Positions 31,205 through 44,130 are shown, counted from the first letter of the stretch. The stretch is DNA of 64,000 nucleotides from Daphnia pulex (GCF_021134715.1 NC_060021.1:1178001-1242000); one strand, 5' to 3'. Made by a program: numbers and translations. The notes: generated from the sequence alone by a model not told the origin.

Positions 31205-32368
31205 ATGCCTAGAAAGTGTGAAATTGAATCCCTTGTTAAACTGTGTTTAGGCTGCATTAAAGAAACTATTGAAAATAGTAAGTTTGCCGTTAATTTACCA
31301 TCAATTCAGAAGGATGACAAGGAGATTTTGGTCAACTTAGAATGGAACAAGCCACTTCATCAATTACTACGTATGTTAATCACGCAAACCCTTTTTAAAA
31401 ATTTATTTCCGCTAATTGTGAAGTTTTTCTATTCATATTTTAAAAATGTGTTCAGCCGTTACGCTCTCGGAAGAAATCGTTGCGCTTTTCACCAGAAGCC
31501 GAAAACTAACCGATGCAAAAATCCTCGAACATCTCATCTCTCCGCGCATCCAAAATTTATGTTTTTCTGTTTACTCTGATGATTACTTAGTTTTTTTCCC
31601 TAAGCTTGGAAATCTGCTTATATTGGACCTACAAAACTCTAGAGTGGGAAACAATTGGTTAAAATACATTGGGGCTTATTGTTTCAATTTAAGGTACGTC
31701 AGCTTATCTTAATTATTTTTATTAATTATTTCTTTTTTTAGAAAAGGAAGTGATTATCATTTATGTTTGACAATTGCAGGTCGCTGAATTTAGAAAATTG
31801 TATAGACGTGACCGATACTGGAATTCAATGGCTGTGTCGTGGCACCGAATATCCAGAGATGCAAAAAGAAAGCCCTAGACTATACAAGACCCTACAAAGA
31901 TTAAGTATTTTATACACTAGTGTTACAGAAATAGGAATTCAAATTGCTCTCAGACATTTGTTGTCCTTAAGAGTCCTTAACAATTATTTTACTATTGAAG
32001 CATTGGTGGAAAGATCTTAAGTTTCTTTCTTGTTTTGAAGATATCCAACCCGACATTCTTCTTCTACTGTTATCTTCGCCTTCACTTCAACACATATCCA
32101 TTTCTGATTGTGATACGCTCAGTGATGAGGTTTTACAGAAGGCCGCCATCAATTATTACGGGTTTCAGAACCTCCAGAAGCTGCAGCTATCTCACTGCAA
32201 TTCGGTGTCGCCGTGTCGGGACGTGGTATTGAAGCTTTACTGGTGGATAGCAATCCAATACAAATTATCAGTTTTTTTGGTTGTAAAAATTTGGGGTCCG
32301 AAAACAATTGCAAATGGTCTAAGTTGATTGTTAAAAACAATTGGAACTTGAAATGCTTCGTTTATTAA
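31205..32368 (+). pseudogene. Leucine-rich-repeat (AMN1/F-box-LRR type) gene with two compensating frame shifts
   Basis: Exons 31205-31370, 31456-31693 and 31780 onward splice in phase. The first encodes MPRKCEIESLVKLCLGCIKE. Later exons carry Cys-type LRRs such as SLNLENCIDVTDTGIQWLC and LQHISISDCDTLSDEVLQKA, the pattern of ubiquitin-ligase adaptors and AMN1-like proteins. In the third exon the homologous frame moves by one base near 31985-32000 and returns near 32198, then runs as GRGIEALLVDSNPIQI to a stop at 32366. Two compensating indels, an unusual short intron or sequence errors could explain this. About 330 residues in total; function not assigned. Confidence 0.55.
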
Positions 32369-32914
32369 TGAGCGCTACTAATTCCACTGACAATAATATA
32401 CGTGTCTGCCTGATGTTCATAATCTGATTCGTAACAATAGAAAAATATAAATGCTCTCTAAATGAGGCTATATATAAAAGCGCTAGCATATTACTGACAT
32501 CGCCTTATTATGTATGGTATTGGTTTCTTTTGTCTATGTCATGGTGTCAATTTGCTCAAACCTCAAAACTTACCAAAGTGGGAGAACTGAGAGCTATAGT
32601 CATATCTACTACTATTCACAAATGGCCTAAAACGGTTCGATGGAATCAAGGAATATGAGAAACATACATGTGTATATGGCTTTTATCGGTATGGATAGAT
32701 ATATCATAGATTTATTTCAGATTTAAAACATTTAAAGAGATCACAGTTCACAGCCAAATTAAATTTCCAGTTCTCGACAATTGCACTTTTGGATTTGTTG
32801 CTCAGCAACAGAAAAGGTTCTAAAAATTATTCGAAACATTAGCAAAGAACAATCAGCTAAGTACAGAGGGGGGGGGGGAAATCTTATTGGCGGCTCCAGT
32901 TTCCGAGTTACAGA
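32369..32914. other. Intergenic between convergent genes
   Basis: Lies between the 3' ends of the LRR gene (plus) and the 2OG-oxygenase-like gene (minus). A poly-G run sits near 32869-32878. Nothing else is identifiable. Confidence 0.5.
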
Positions 32915-35900
32915 TCAATCAGAAATAACGATGATTTCGGGTTCGTTTCCATCACTCTTCATGACCGAGCATAAAACATTCTCCATCACGTTATGATGCA
33001 TGTCCGACAACCTTTTTGACAGATCGCTCTCCGTGGATTTACTTTCAAAATTATGGCGTAGAGAAAGCATTTCAGATAATTCTTGTTGCACAATTTGAAA
33101 TCGCTTCATCTTCATCTGATACATGTCTTGTGTTTTCACGATCTCGCAGAAGGCACTCCTGGCTGACCCCATCGCCTGGACTTTTAAGCTACACCACCCG
33201 TTCTTCAAGCACACCTTAGTTAATTCATCTGCAAAACTGCGCGCGTGAAAAATACTGGCCAAACTGTGATAAGTCATTCTCTCCTCCGAAGAGCGGAGAA
33301 AAACTTCCACCTCGGGATACTGCGGCAACTGGGCGCAAGGTTGCCCAAACGAGAAAACGGGCTCTTCGATAGTTTTCAAGTAGTCGATATGCCGATCCAA
33401 GAAAACATAAAAGGTGGCCAGACTGGGAGGAGATGTGCAGGCTAGCGGCCAAACGCTGCTACAGGAGACGATTTTTTTCACCAATAGATTTTCTTCGTTC
33501 AATGGGACGCTGGTGCATATCTTCTGGCAAAATGTTTCCAACGACACGTCGTCCCCGAGCCAGAAAAGACATTTGGCAATTTTCACGACAAGTTTTATAG
33601 TAGGCGCCAGTAGTGAAATTACATCTTCTCCGACAAACTGACGGTTTAGGTCCCTGTACACAGTAAAGCACGAAGAAACAATCTTCAAACAGGGCTGGGT
33701 CACTGAATCTATCTTGTAAAGATCGAGAATTAGTTGACATAATCTCTGTATAGACATTTTTGAAAACAAGTGGGAAAAACCAATGGAAACATTTTGCCGG
33801 TTGTTATCGTAAAGATTCTTTTCCATCTTGATAAATGTTTTTAAGAAAACAGTGATGTTAACTTGAAGCGGGTCAGTACTAGAACTAGGCGTAGCAAAAG
33901 ACCTCTCCCGATCCAGTAGCAGGCAGAATCCATTAATCCAGGTGGTGATCAAAGCAGTGCGTGCTTCACGGATTAGTTCGTAATGTTGATTATGCAGCTC
34001 TAGCTGTGACAGATTTTCCAGAAAATCGATCCTCTTCGTAAAATCCAATTTCTCGAGTTCACCTGTTGGTCGGATTTGCTGAGTCCCAAGACTTTCTTCA
34101 CTGGGTGTAATGAGTTGATCGAACATATACATCACAGATAAAATCTGAGCCTCAATCAGGCTGGTGAGCATCGACTTTCCTAAATCGGATGAAGTGGCCA
34201 AATCCCAAAATTCGCCAGACAACAAGAGCACATCAATCAGGCCGTTTTCTTGAGCTGGTCGGTCTGAAGTGTTTGGACCAAGGCTGCAGATCTTTTTCAT
34301 GAGAATTTGGATCAATTCCGGATCGCCGAGTTGAAAGAAGCTGCTCACAACCGCTACGATGACATGCTTGATGGGCCCAGGTGCGTGCAGATTGCACGAA
34401 GGTAGAGCACGGAACAATTCCTGATAGAGGTGCATGCAGGAAGGTACTCCTCCAAATCTAATCCGCCTCCGGAGGTCGACAACCAAACGGCACTGTTCGT
34501 AAGGATCCAGATGAGGGAAAAGGGTGGTGAAACCAACGATTCGTTGAACACTGGCAGTTTTCGGATCTGCTTCACAGTCGACAACGAAATTGGCGTACGA
34601 ATCAATATCCTTTTGTCCGAGGCTAGCAACAAAGGACGCCTCGAGTTTAGGAAGGATGAAGGCAACACGGTCCATAATTTGGAATGCACCGTCTGAACAG
34701 CAGCGATCCCTGAGGTAGCCAGCAAGGTTCACGATAAATTCCATCTGATTCGACAGTCGAATCGGAGATATCATTTTCAACACAAAACGTGAACAAGCAG
34801 CCCATCCTAAAGAACATGAAAATTATCATCAGAGGCTAGATATAGATAATCATAGAGGATTAGAATATGAAAAAGTTTACTCGTACCGCTGACTCGACAC
34901 TCGAATTCGGCTATTAATTGAGCGACCCCATTGCTGCGAATCCCTTCGTAACAATGGCTTTGGGATTCTCCGCATAGCTCTGCATTCGGAAATCCGTGCT
35001 CATAAGTTCCAGTAACTGAAGTCCTTCTTGTCGGGCTCGAAGAAAGACGCAAAGATGCAAAAGACGACAGGTGCGCTCTCCTGGAGCGCAGGTAGAATCC
35101 ATAAATACCGCCAGCGGATCCTCGCAGCAAAAGGAAATAATTCGACGTAGAGTTTCTATCGTCTTTTCGCGACTCGCGGTATGCAGCTGGCGTTCCATTC
35201 GATCCAATAAGTCGTCAAACGCATAGAGGCATTTGATGCGAAATGACTGATATTTCGGCCATATCACAAGAACTGGTTGCTTCTGATAACAATGCGGAAC
35301 ACGGTCGCCATTTTCATTTCTTTCTTCTTGGTTAGCGATGTGGCATCTCGATTTCAGCTGGAAATCGCTTACGATCTGGTTAGTGTCGACTAGAATTCTT
35401 TTAAACGGCAATAACGTATTGCTAGAACTGATCCAATGCTCCATCTGGACTGCGCCGATACACGTGTCTTCTCTTGATGAGTCGGTCGACACCTCCGGCT
35501 GACTCATGATGGCCAAGTGAACGTCAAGAAAGTTACCGCTCAACAAGAGCCGTGAAAGAAAAACATCGTGCCCTCTCAAACCAAAAAAACTGAGGTCCGT
35601 CAATGGATACTCGTTCTCTAATAGAAATGCGAGCATATCCACTTTCGGGTGCAACTTGTTGGTATTTCTTGGATTTTCTACGCAGTCACGAACATCAATG
35701 CCTGGGAGAAAAATAATAATTTTTGTCTTAAGCCACACAATTTATAATTCAAATTTGTTTATAGTACTTGATGAATATTCCAGGTACGTCTGATAATAAT
35801 AACGATCACTATTGGCTACTTTCAAGTCGAAATGTAACTGGCGGGAGACATCGTGGGTCAAAACCATAGGCGAAGGTTGCAAAACTGCTTCAACTAGAAT

Positions 35901-37053
35901 AATAAATTAGTATTAAATATGATATAATCACCAGTGTAAAGTAACAGATATCTCCTACCCTGCAAGTTGAACGCATTCGTGTTACAACTGATTGGCTGGT
36001 TAACTTCAGTTCCAGTCTCATAAACGGTAGGTATTTCCGGACAGTCAGAGTTTGGCCTTTGCGTAACTTGACTAAAATGTCTGAACCAGGGGTTGATCGA
36101 AACTCGAATTTCAGTTAACAATTGAAAAACGTCTGGGATGACGAGCGGTGATAACGTCTGAGGTATTTTTGTAACATTAAACGCATTTTTCCAGACAAGG
36201 TTTATCACCAAAGTCGCTCTCCATCCAGATGTGATGGGTTCTAATTCGTGTTTACAACTGGAACGGAAAACCGTCAAAAAGTAACAGTGGTCACTACCTT
36301 TTTCAAATTCAAAATATTTGGCAGTTGAGCCATGATCGATCTTTAATCGCCCACCAAGGTATCCATTTTGAACAGGAAGTTGAAGAATCATTACAGCACA
36401 TATTCCTGAATAAAACAAAAAAAGTTACAGAAAAATTGTTTATCAAATTTGGTTATTCGATATTTAATTGGTTTAAGTTTATTATTACCTTGCTCTAACT
36501 CTAATTCACAAAGACGTTTGTAGTGCCCCCCTGAATCATACAGCATTAATTTGTCAATGCAGACTTCCACATTGTCACTGTCAAGATTCTCAACAAGCCA
36601 GCCAAGTTGCAGGTGGTACAATGCTTGCACAGAAATGTCAGCAAGAGTTGTGTGGATAAAGTTTGTCGGGTGTACTGCTGATATTTTAGAACCATCAATT
36701 TGCCATGCATTTTTTACATTCGAGTCCACAACAACATTCAGTCCCTTGCCATGAGGTGCAGGCTCAGAGATACTCTTCAGTTTTTCAACATCCTTTGAAT
36801 AACATTATTAAAAATAAAAAATAGATTAGTATGTTATGTGTGCAACTGCATACATTCATGAGACATAATAATTATGATACAAAATACAATAACTAACCTC
36901 CACAGAAAAAGGCACTTGGAGATTTCCTAATCCTTGAATTTCAAAGGCATGTAAAACTTCTCCATTCAACTGCTGTCCCCATGCGAATTTACCAAAATCT
37001 GAATCTTGATTTTTCAGCTGCAATGCCGTGATGAGACGGTTTCGGTCGACCAT
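32915..37053 (-). CDS. Large 2OG-Fe(II)-oxygenase-like protein of unknown function
   Basis: Six exons are proposed: 37053-36898, 36792-36489, 36405-35959, 35893-35768, 35701-34887 and 34806-32915, about 1245 residues. Exons 1-4 join in phase. Exon 3 contains an oxygenase-like core: ILQLPVQNGYLGGRLKI, then CKHELEPITSGWRATL, where His and Arg resemble the distal iron ligand and the 2-oxoglutarate-binding Arg of this fold. I could not place the HxD pair. The long C-terminal part is helical, without a domain I recognise. Exon 5 needs a one-base shift near 34915-34960: the frame ending KGFAAMGSLN must change to GVAQLIAEFECRVSG to reach exon 6. That is either a real mutation or a sequence error. 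The 630-codon last exon is fully open, favouring a working gene. Confidence 0.65.
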
Positions 37054-37341
37054 GTTACAACTGATTACTGCGACAAACAATTTAATAGGTTAAAAAATAT
37101 ATTTAATAAAAATCATAGACAATTAGCCCATGAAACTAAACTATAAAACGAATAAATATCACTACCTACGTGTATCCAAACGAAGTGGCAAGAATGTACA
37201 CTAGATTACTGGAAGATTTTTGTGCATTTGTTTCTTCGGTTTCTCATTAGTTTGTGAAAATAATTTCCAATTACTGAAAAAGAAAGAAACGTAGACTGCA
37301 GACCTACAGAGTATAGCTCCCACTGTTGTGTTGTGTCTACT

Positions 37342-38135
37342 CCATGGCCTACTATAGTCACGGCCCATCATCGTACGCTTCTGTGTGGGACCAATTTTGG
37401 GTTCCCTGCCCCTTTCCTGTTGCCATAGTACATAGCCAGAGGGTCGTAAGTATCGGTTTTTGTTCCACGTTTCCGCAGATTCTGTGTCTGGCTTGCATAG
37501 TGCTATGGTCAGAGTCGATCAAAAGCAAGCGATTGACAGTCTAGTGGTTAAAGCGGTAGATCCCCACTAGAGTGGTATTAGGTTCAAATCTATTCAAGTA
37601 ATAATCAATTTTTCATTATTTTTCCTTGTTTTTTCTTTATTTTTAAAGCGAATTAGATGGAATGCCTAGATTGTGTAAAAAATGCGAGTTTTTTCACATT
37701 ATTTTCAACAAAATCTGAATTTGCTTTTTTTTTCTAAGTCCTTGCCAAAGAAAACAAATTCAGATTTTGTTTTAAAAAATGTGAAAAAACTCGCATTTTT
37801 TACACAATCTAGGCATTCCATCTAATTTGCTTTAAAAATATAGAAATAACAAGGAAAAATTATGAAAATTGATTATTACTTGCATAGATTTGAACCTAAC
37901 ACTTCTCACGTGGGAATCCACCACTATACCCACTAGACTGTCAATCGCTTGCTTTTGATCGACTCTGACCATACCACTATGCAAGCCAAACACAGAATCT
38001 GCGGAAACGTGGAACAAAAACCGATACTTACGACCCTCTGGCTATGTACTATGGCAACAGGAAAGGGGCAGGGAACCCAAAATTGGTCCCACACAGAAGC
38101 GTACGATGATGGGCCGTGACTATAGTAGGCCATGG
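37342..38135. mobile_element. Near-perfect foldback element (about 390-bp arms) with tRNA-like modules
   Basis: The left arm from CCATGGCCTACTATAG and the right arm ending CTATAGTAGGCCATGG are inverse copies along roughly 390 bp, meeting near 37740. Direct repeats TCTACT flank it at 37336-37341 and 38136-38141. The homologous site at 14318-14330 is empty. Each arm carries a tRNA-like stretch with CTAGTGGTTAAAGC (A-box-like) and GGTTCAAATCT (B-box-like), around 37545-37595 and its mirror. No transposase is encoded. It sits about 290 bp upstream of the 2OG-oxygenase-like start. Confidence 0.9.
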
Positions 38136-38439
38136 TCTACTCCTACTGTCTATTCAAATCGACAGTTCAGACGGAGTATAACCGGGAGTTCCTAAATTGC
38201 GATTGTGCCGAAGCTCGAATGCGCGCGCACACTCTCAATAAATAACGTGCGCGTCTAATACACTCATTGGCGCGCAATTCAAAAATGCGCGATACAAAAA
38301 GGCTCGCAGTTTTCTAAAATCGTAAATTTTAAAAGTAATTCTTCTCTATAATAGCTCAGCAGGCTTGCTCAGGTTATTTTGCAGCGCATCGATGGATTAT
38401 GAAATCTGTACCAGAGCAGGGGTATGGAGAGAGTCTCTC

Positions 38440-38645
38440 CATACCTTGGCATGTCATCTTCGTCGACTGATTTCTTGGTTGACGCGATTTCAGCCACTCA
38501 CATGAACAGTTCGCATTCGGCCACCGACTACTTTAACCAGCACAACAGGACCCAATGTGTAATATAGTCGCCGGATCCAATGGAACCAATACAGTCCAAC
38601 ACGACAGTCGACCACAACGAGCTCGACCAATTGCATTTTGTTTAA
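38440..38645 (+). pseudogene. Possible relict of a GT31-type last exon
   Basis: Plus-strand frame has SSHSATDYFNQHNRTQCV and later NTTVDHNELDQLHFV before a stop. This resembles the last exon of the GT31 genes (THSAVDDFYRNKTQCV ... DFSAPIVFHF) but on the opposite strand, and it is cut by a stop right after TQCVI. A second copy lies at about 58850-59036. Similarity is short, so the call is tentative. Confidence 0.35.
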
Positions 38646-38828
38646 AATTTTAATTCTAAAGGCATACAGTACTATATTAATCCTTTCTGTGAGATGTTAT
38701 TTAGTCAACATCTTATATTCTTATTTACCACAAATAATTTGTCAATCGATCCGATGTTATTACATTATATAAAGAAATCGGACTCGGTGGCTGCGGTTTA
38801 TTTATGGACCAAGAGAAGGAGGAGGCGA

Positions 38829-40040
38829 TTACATGTCGAGGAGCTGGCGGACCATGTCTCCGAATGGATACTCGTAAGTGCGGATGTTGTTCTCGTCAAA
38901 GACGGGCGTCTTGTTGAATTTTGGGTCCACTGCAAAAGTTCATTAATTTTTTACGAAATTTTCACTACCAGACAAAATTGGTTTTTGAATTGAGTAGCTA
39001 CGTCATCACAAATAACTCACGGTAGCTGCGGTGACTCATGAGCAAGTGGATGACATCCAAACGACGCCAGTCAGATTTTTTATTCGTATAAATGCTCATC
39101 GAAACGCCCGTGTCGGCTCCGAAATTGCCTTTCACCCGATGAATTAAATGAGGTTTCGGCAATAGGATTTCAGTCGTTGGCCGTTCTCCGGCATTGTAAT
39201 ACCTACAACAGCAGCAACAGCATCATTTGACAAAGGAAAAGTGTAAGACGTTTAGGTTATAAATGAATTTATACCATCTATCCGAATGATAATTGCCCTT
39301 GTAAGATTCCAGCCAGAGTTTGATGAAACGGGAATTCTTGTGGACGATGAGAGTCTGGGTGCCCATGAATTGATTCTCGTCCCAGTTGAGGGCGCATTCG
39401 AATTTGCGGTACTTGTTCAGCGAGCGGATGACGAAGCAGTCGTTGTCCAGGTAGATGCCGCCGTATTGCATCAGGACGCGGATGCGTCCGATGTCGCTCC
39501 CGTGGTGAAACCGCCATCCGTCGCTCAGCTTTTGGCCGAAGATTTCCGTCGGCGCTTCGAGGTACTTGACTCGAATGCGGGACCAGAGTTGCTCGTCTTT
39601 TCTCACCCAGTCCCAGTACTTGCCGTCGTAGGTCACATTCTTGATGTTGGTGTGGTAATAGAAGTGGTCCGGCCGGTGGTTGCGCATCGCCGCCATCAGC
39701 ACGACGTAATCGACGAAATTGAGCTCGAATTTATTGAAGCGGATAAAGTGGATAATATTGGGGACGATGTAGCCATCGGCCCCCGTCTCGTTACTAAATG
39801 CATCGTTAAACTCGTCGATTAGGGCTAGATCTTTGTTGTCGGAAGATATTTCACTCGACTGGGACTGGAAATATCTGGAATTGCATGAGAATTACAATTG
39901 ATGCGGGGAATATTGCATTACATTTGAAATTGATTATACCTATATTGCTGGTTGGCGAATGAGAAGAAACAGAAGCCGACGATGACGCCAGCCGTCATCA
40001 CCGAAGAGAAAGACAATCGCCGAGGAACACGACAGAGCAT
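38829..40040 (-). CDS. DXD glycosyltransferase, GT32/Gly_transf_sug type
   Basis: Four exons, 40040-39940, 39874-39275, 39202-39021 and 38929-38829, join in phase to about 327 residues. The first encodes a short basic tail and a signal anchor (MTAGVIVGFCFFSFANQQY). The second carries the catalytic domain: VPNIIHFIRF, then GRIRVLMQYGGIYLDNDCFV with the DXD (DND) nucleotide-sugar motif. Exon 3 holds NFGADTGVSMSIYTNK and exon 4 ends at RQLLDM. Architecture matches small type II Golgi enzymes with the sugar-binding DXD fold; donor and acceptor are unknown. A copy lacking the DXD part is at 59221-59873. An alternative reading without the first exon would lose the membrane anchor. Confidence 0.85.
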
Positions 40041-40249
40041 TCTGATCTGCGGGGATTAAATTCAAAATTTTACAGGACTGAAAAGCAACAGACGAGGTCT
40101 GTTGGCCTTTGGGGCCAAAACGAAAAAATTTCCCATTTCGTTGACGTGGCTCAAACACGAAGGCGTCGTCATTCATCAGTAAATCACACGAAAGCCAATA
40201 AATAAAGTAGTCCAATCTACATATTTACTGGGAAATAACGAAATTATAT

Positions 40250-40393
40250 TACATTTGTGGGATCTCGTCGCTGCCACCGTTATGTAAAGTCCCCTATTCC
40301 GCGTAAAGGAATAGGGATAAGGATTTTGGGATTTTGGGAAAAAGGACTTTACACCATAACAATTAAAAGGCGAGCCGACTTCCCACAAATGTA
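40250..40393. mobile_element. Small MITE with 12-14-bp terminal inverted repeats
   Basis: TACATTTGTGGGA at the left and TCCCACAAATGTA at the right are inverse. A nested pair TAAAGTCC/GGACTTTA lies inside. The related region near 60180 shares the left flank (GGGAAATAACGAAATTAT) but not this insert. Confidence 0.6.
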
Positions 40394-40903
40394 AATGGTT
40401 GATTTAATTAGAAGGGTGTACATACCAAAAACGACGGAAGAAGTGAAGCATACACGGCACAGCAAACCAGAAAGAGTAATTGGAAATTGGTGAAAATATA
40501 CACAACACAAGAATATATAGTAAAGGCAGAACAAATTTAAATGGAGCGTTGCACTCAGCTCAAACTAAATGAACGAAAACTAACTCAACTGGAGCTGAAC
40601 TCTCGAATGCAATGCCAACAAACTAACTATAGCCGACATCATTTTATATATACCCAAACATTTCCATCGACCGCAGTTGACGTCTAACTCCGCACTTCTA
40701 CAAAACGCTTCGGTTACACTTCGATGACAGACACGGAAATATAATTGGGTTTAAATCACGTACACGTGAAATCATTGATCCTTTATATATACGTGATGCC
40801 TCATAATAAAGCCAATCGTTCAAGCAACAAAAGATTTTCCAAAGGATTATGTAACTGGCAAATGATCTAATTCTTTATCTAAATCGATATAGGTGGTATA
40901 GGC
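40394..40903. other. Intergenic
   Basis: Separates the GT32-like gene from the A4GALT pseudogene. Nothing structured is evident beyond weak similarity of its right end to the intron of the A4GALT-like gene. Confidence 0.4.
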
Positions 40904-41740
40904 CTACTTGTAATTGGAGGGGAAGTCGTTGACGGCTAGTTGCATATTAATGGGATGTCCGTAGTCGGCGTGAATGACGCTGCTGCCGAATTCGCTGCCC
41001 GACTTGGCGGCCAAAAAGTTGCGGTAAAAGGTGACGGGCCGGACCAGGATGCCATCTAGATCGAAGTAATAGCCGCCGTACTTGTTCAGGGTCTGATGGA
41101 AGCGCAGGCCGTCGCTCAGGTCGGAGACGTGGTAGGGCCCTGTCCGCAAGTCGGTGCAGTGGAACCATTTCTCCATCGACGTGCCGGCCATGTACTCGGC
41201 CAAATCGGCAACGATGAACTCAACAATTTCGTATTTCGATTTCAACTTTTCGAGCGTTTTATTGGCCAGCACTTTGCTTTTGTTTCTGATGGCCGTCGTC
41301 GTCCACCATGAAAAGGACGTTGACAGTCAGATTGGGATTGTGAAAAGCCAGCGACTCGACGACGGCGCAGGCCTGGCGGATGTTCAAACCACCGCTGCCG
41401 GACGTTTCGATGAAAAAGGCGTTTGACCCGTCGCTCTTCAACGAAGAGACGGACACGACGTGCAATTGGGTCGGCCACAAATGTCTTCCGCTCGATGGGC
41501 AGACAAAAGGCAACAGGTCAGTCCATCGATCGGCTGGTCGGTATCAGATTTCGTCTGATTCTTAAGCATTCGATGTTGCCGATGATGAACGAACCGGTTC
41601 GTCAGCCAGACGGACGTGACATGCCGGTACAAGGCAATGGTCGAACAAGCGCAGTAGATGAAGAAACAGCCGATGACCAGCAGGTGCTGACCCATCGAAC
41701 GGAAACTTCGGCACAAGAAACTCAGCGACGACATCAAAAT
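40904..41740 (-). pseudogene. A4GALT-like pseudogene (first exon only, frameshifted)
   Basis: Near-identical to exon 1 of the gene at 14765-16127. The anchor (QHLLVIGCFFIYCACS), the middle and the DXD segment (GGYYFDLDGILVRPV) survive, but in three different frames with breaks near 41440 and 41275. A stop follows SNYK. The second exon with NGPDLLMRV is absent. At the old donor the sequence has gained GGCCTA, turning GTATAC-like context into GTATAGGCCTA on the plus strand. DLDV has become DLDG. It cannot make a full enzyme. Confidence 0.85.
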
Positions 41741-42060
41741 TTACCAGAAAATACAAACAAATACAAAACAAATAAAAGAGCGTACGACTGAGATATAATA
41801 GACTTGAACCCCTGACCCCAGGATCGCCCAGCAGGATGTAAAAAACCAAATAATGAACAACAATTATTACCGGATAAAGCAAGTCTATTTTACTAGTGTT
41901 CTCTTGTACTACATGACAAATAATTACTATTCTAGAGTTGAAATTAAGCGCCGAATTGTTGTTGCTAATACATTAGGCCAATGTATGTCTACGATTTGTC
42001 ATCGTTATTTCCAATAAAAGGGATAATTATTCTTATCTTCATTGTCTTGTGTGTCACAGA
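41741..42060. other. 3' flank of gene 3
   Basis: Matches the right part of 1-1097 (from the CTTGAACCCCTGACCCCA word onward), the conserved GT31 3' flank. No gene. Confidence 0.6.
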
Positions 42061-44130
42061 CTAATTGAACTTGAAAACCACGGGGGCGGTGAAGTCTATT
42101 GTCTTTTTGGTTCCATCCGATTCGGTGACGACGCACTGGGTTTTGTTCCGATAAAAATCTTCGACGGCCGAGTGGGTGACGAATTGATTGTTGTTCAGCA
42201 ACCCGACGTAGTTCCGCAAATCACACGGCGTCAGAACGGTTGGCAAATGCTCATTAAAGACACTTGAACAAATAATAAATAATGTATAGGTACTGTACAA
42301 GAAAATTGAATAGTAATTTTGGGGATTGATGTAATATGTAAAATAAAAACCTGGATTGGCCTGCGGAAATTTGTATCTTGGCACCGGCTTTTTCCCTGCA
42401 CATTCCGGTCAGGAACACGTCCTCGAACGGGTTGAAAGGAATGGTCTGACTGGCAGCCAATAACGGAATGACGACGCTTGCGTGCATAAAATAGGCCGGT
42501 CCTTGGACGTAATAGGGATAGTTCACCCACGGATACTCTTCTATTGAAATATAATGTTTACCCTTGTAACGAACGGGTACGGTTTGGAGTAGGGGATAGC
42601 CGAACAACTTGTTGTTCGATTGATAATTGGACCGGACGAAATTAACGAGATTGTGCACGTTGACGTAGACGTCGTCGTCCACTTTGAAAACGAGGTCGAC
42701 CTTGGCGCAGTGTTGCCGCACCCAGTTGAGCACGGCGATGCTTTTCAGCGTCAAATTGCGGTACGAATCGTCCATTTCGATTTGGACGATGTCCCCGTGT
42801 CTCTGACTCTCTTCTTCGATTCGCTTTTGAATCGAATCGTAAGGAGTCTGACCGAGAAAGAAACCGAATCGGGTGCTAATGCCCAGCAGATTTTTTTCCA
42901 GGACACTTTTGAGGTGAATCAGCCACGTTTCTCTGATGTCGTTTCGCTTTTTGAAATTACCCGCAGCCGATATAATCGCTATGAAAACACTTGGGTTCGC
43001 CGAAGTATTATTTGTTATTTCTGCTGCCTGACACGACGGAATGTTGATGGGATAGCGAAATGAAAGAACGTCGTTGATGACTGGTCCAAATTCAGGTATC
43101 AAAGATTTCGCATTTTTGATTGGCAACATCCCCAATCGAGCCACTGCGTATCGGGTGTATTTTTCTACTTCATAAAAATACGAATTGCGTAAAAAAGAAT
43201 CCAGCACGTAGTTATTAAACATTTTACGTTTTTCTTCGCACAATTCCAAGTTGGCAATTAGAGCGGTTTTGTCTCGAAGACTGTTCCCTTTTTCAACTTC
43301 CAAACTATCCTTTTCAACTGTACAATTGTTCAAGTGCCTTTTGATTGCCTCGATATCTAGAAACGACTGATCTGCAATTTTTTTTCCCATCTTCCTCTCA
43401 TATTCGCACGATTGTAATTGATTAGTTAGATTCTGTACCAAAACTTCATGATTTTCTTTGCAATCAGTAAAGTTACTCAGTAATGTTTCGAAATTGTTGT
43501 CGATGTCCTCCAAGTTTTTCTTTTGCTGTTCAAGTAATTTTTCTTTTAATGATATTTCAAGAACTTTCTTTTCGAGGTCGAAAGTTTTTGATTTCAAGGT
43601 TTTCTTTTGCTTTTCAAGTTCATGTTCTTTTGTTACATGTTCCGAGATTGCATTAAGTAGCTCTTGATTTTTTGCTTTTTCTCTACGAAGAGCATTTTCC
43701 ATGTCAGCAAGAGTGTTTTTGGCCGGGATCTGCTGTTTAAAGGCATCGATAGTTCTAACAAGTTGATCGATTCGTTTTTTCTCATTATGGCATCCGAGTC
43801 CAAACAACTTTTGTCCGACAGCAGGAATTTGTTCTTTGCGTGGAGATGAACCGCTGGCCAACAGCAGTTGTACTAATACAGTTAGGCATAACGATACAAA
43901 AATGAATTTACCAATCATGTTTCTTCTATCAATAAAACGTTCTGAAATGTTATTTGAAAAACAAAACTATATTAAAGGTGGAATTCTATTACGCATAACA
44001 GCCGATTGTTTGGCAATGGAGAAACCTTTTTACGCCTTTTTAACAGTAGGCCTATTTGTAAACCCCCCAAAAAACGCAAACAGTATATTTTATTAGCATT
44101 GGGATTCTTACCTTTCAAGAACGATGCCAT
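42061..44130 (-). CDS. GT31 galactosyltransferase-like, short stalk, catalytic motifs intact (gene 3)
   Basis: Exons 44130-44112, 43941-42351 and 42262-42061 join in phase to about 603 residues. The start exon adds MASFLKERFIDRRN before MIGKF, giving a cytosolic tail, a signal anchor and a stalk of only about 180 residues with one super-repeat. The GT31 domain has RNDIRETWL, GISTRFGFFLG, the metal motif VDDDVYVNV and the catalytic FEDVFLTGMC, all as expected of an active beta-1,3-glycosyltransferase. The last exon ends in HSAVEDFYRNKTQCV. It therefore stands as one of two probably active members of the array. Acceptor specificity cannot be read from sequence. Confidence 0.88.
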
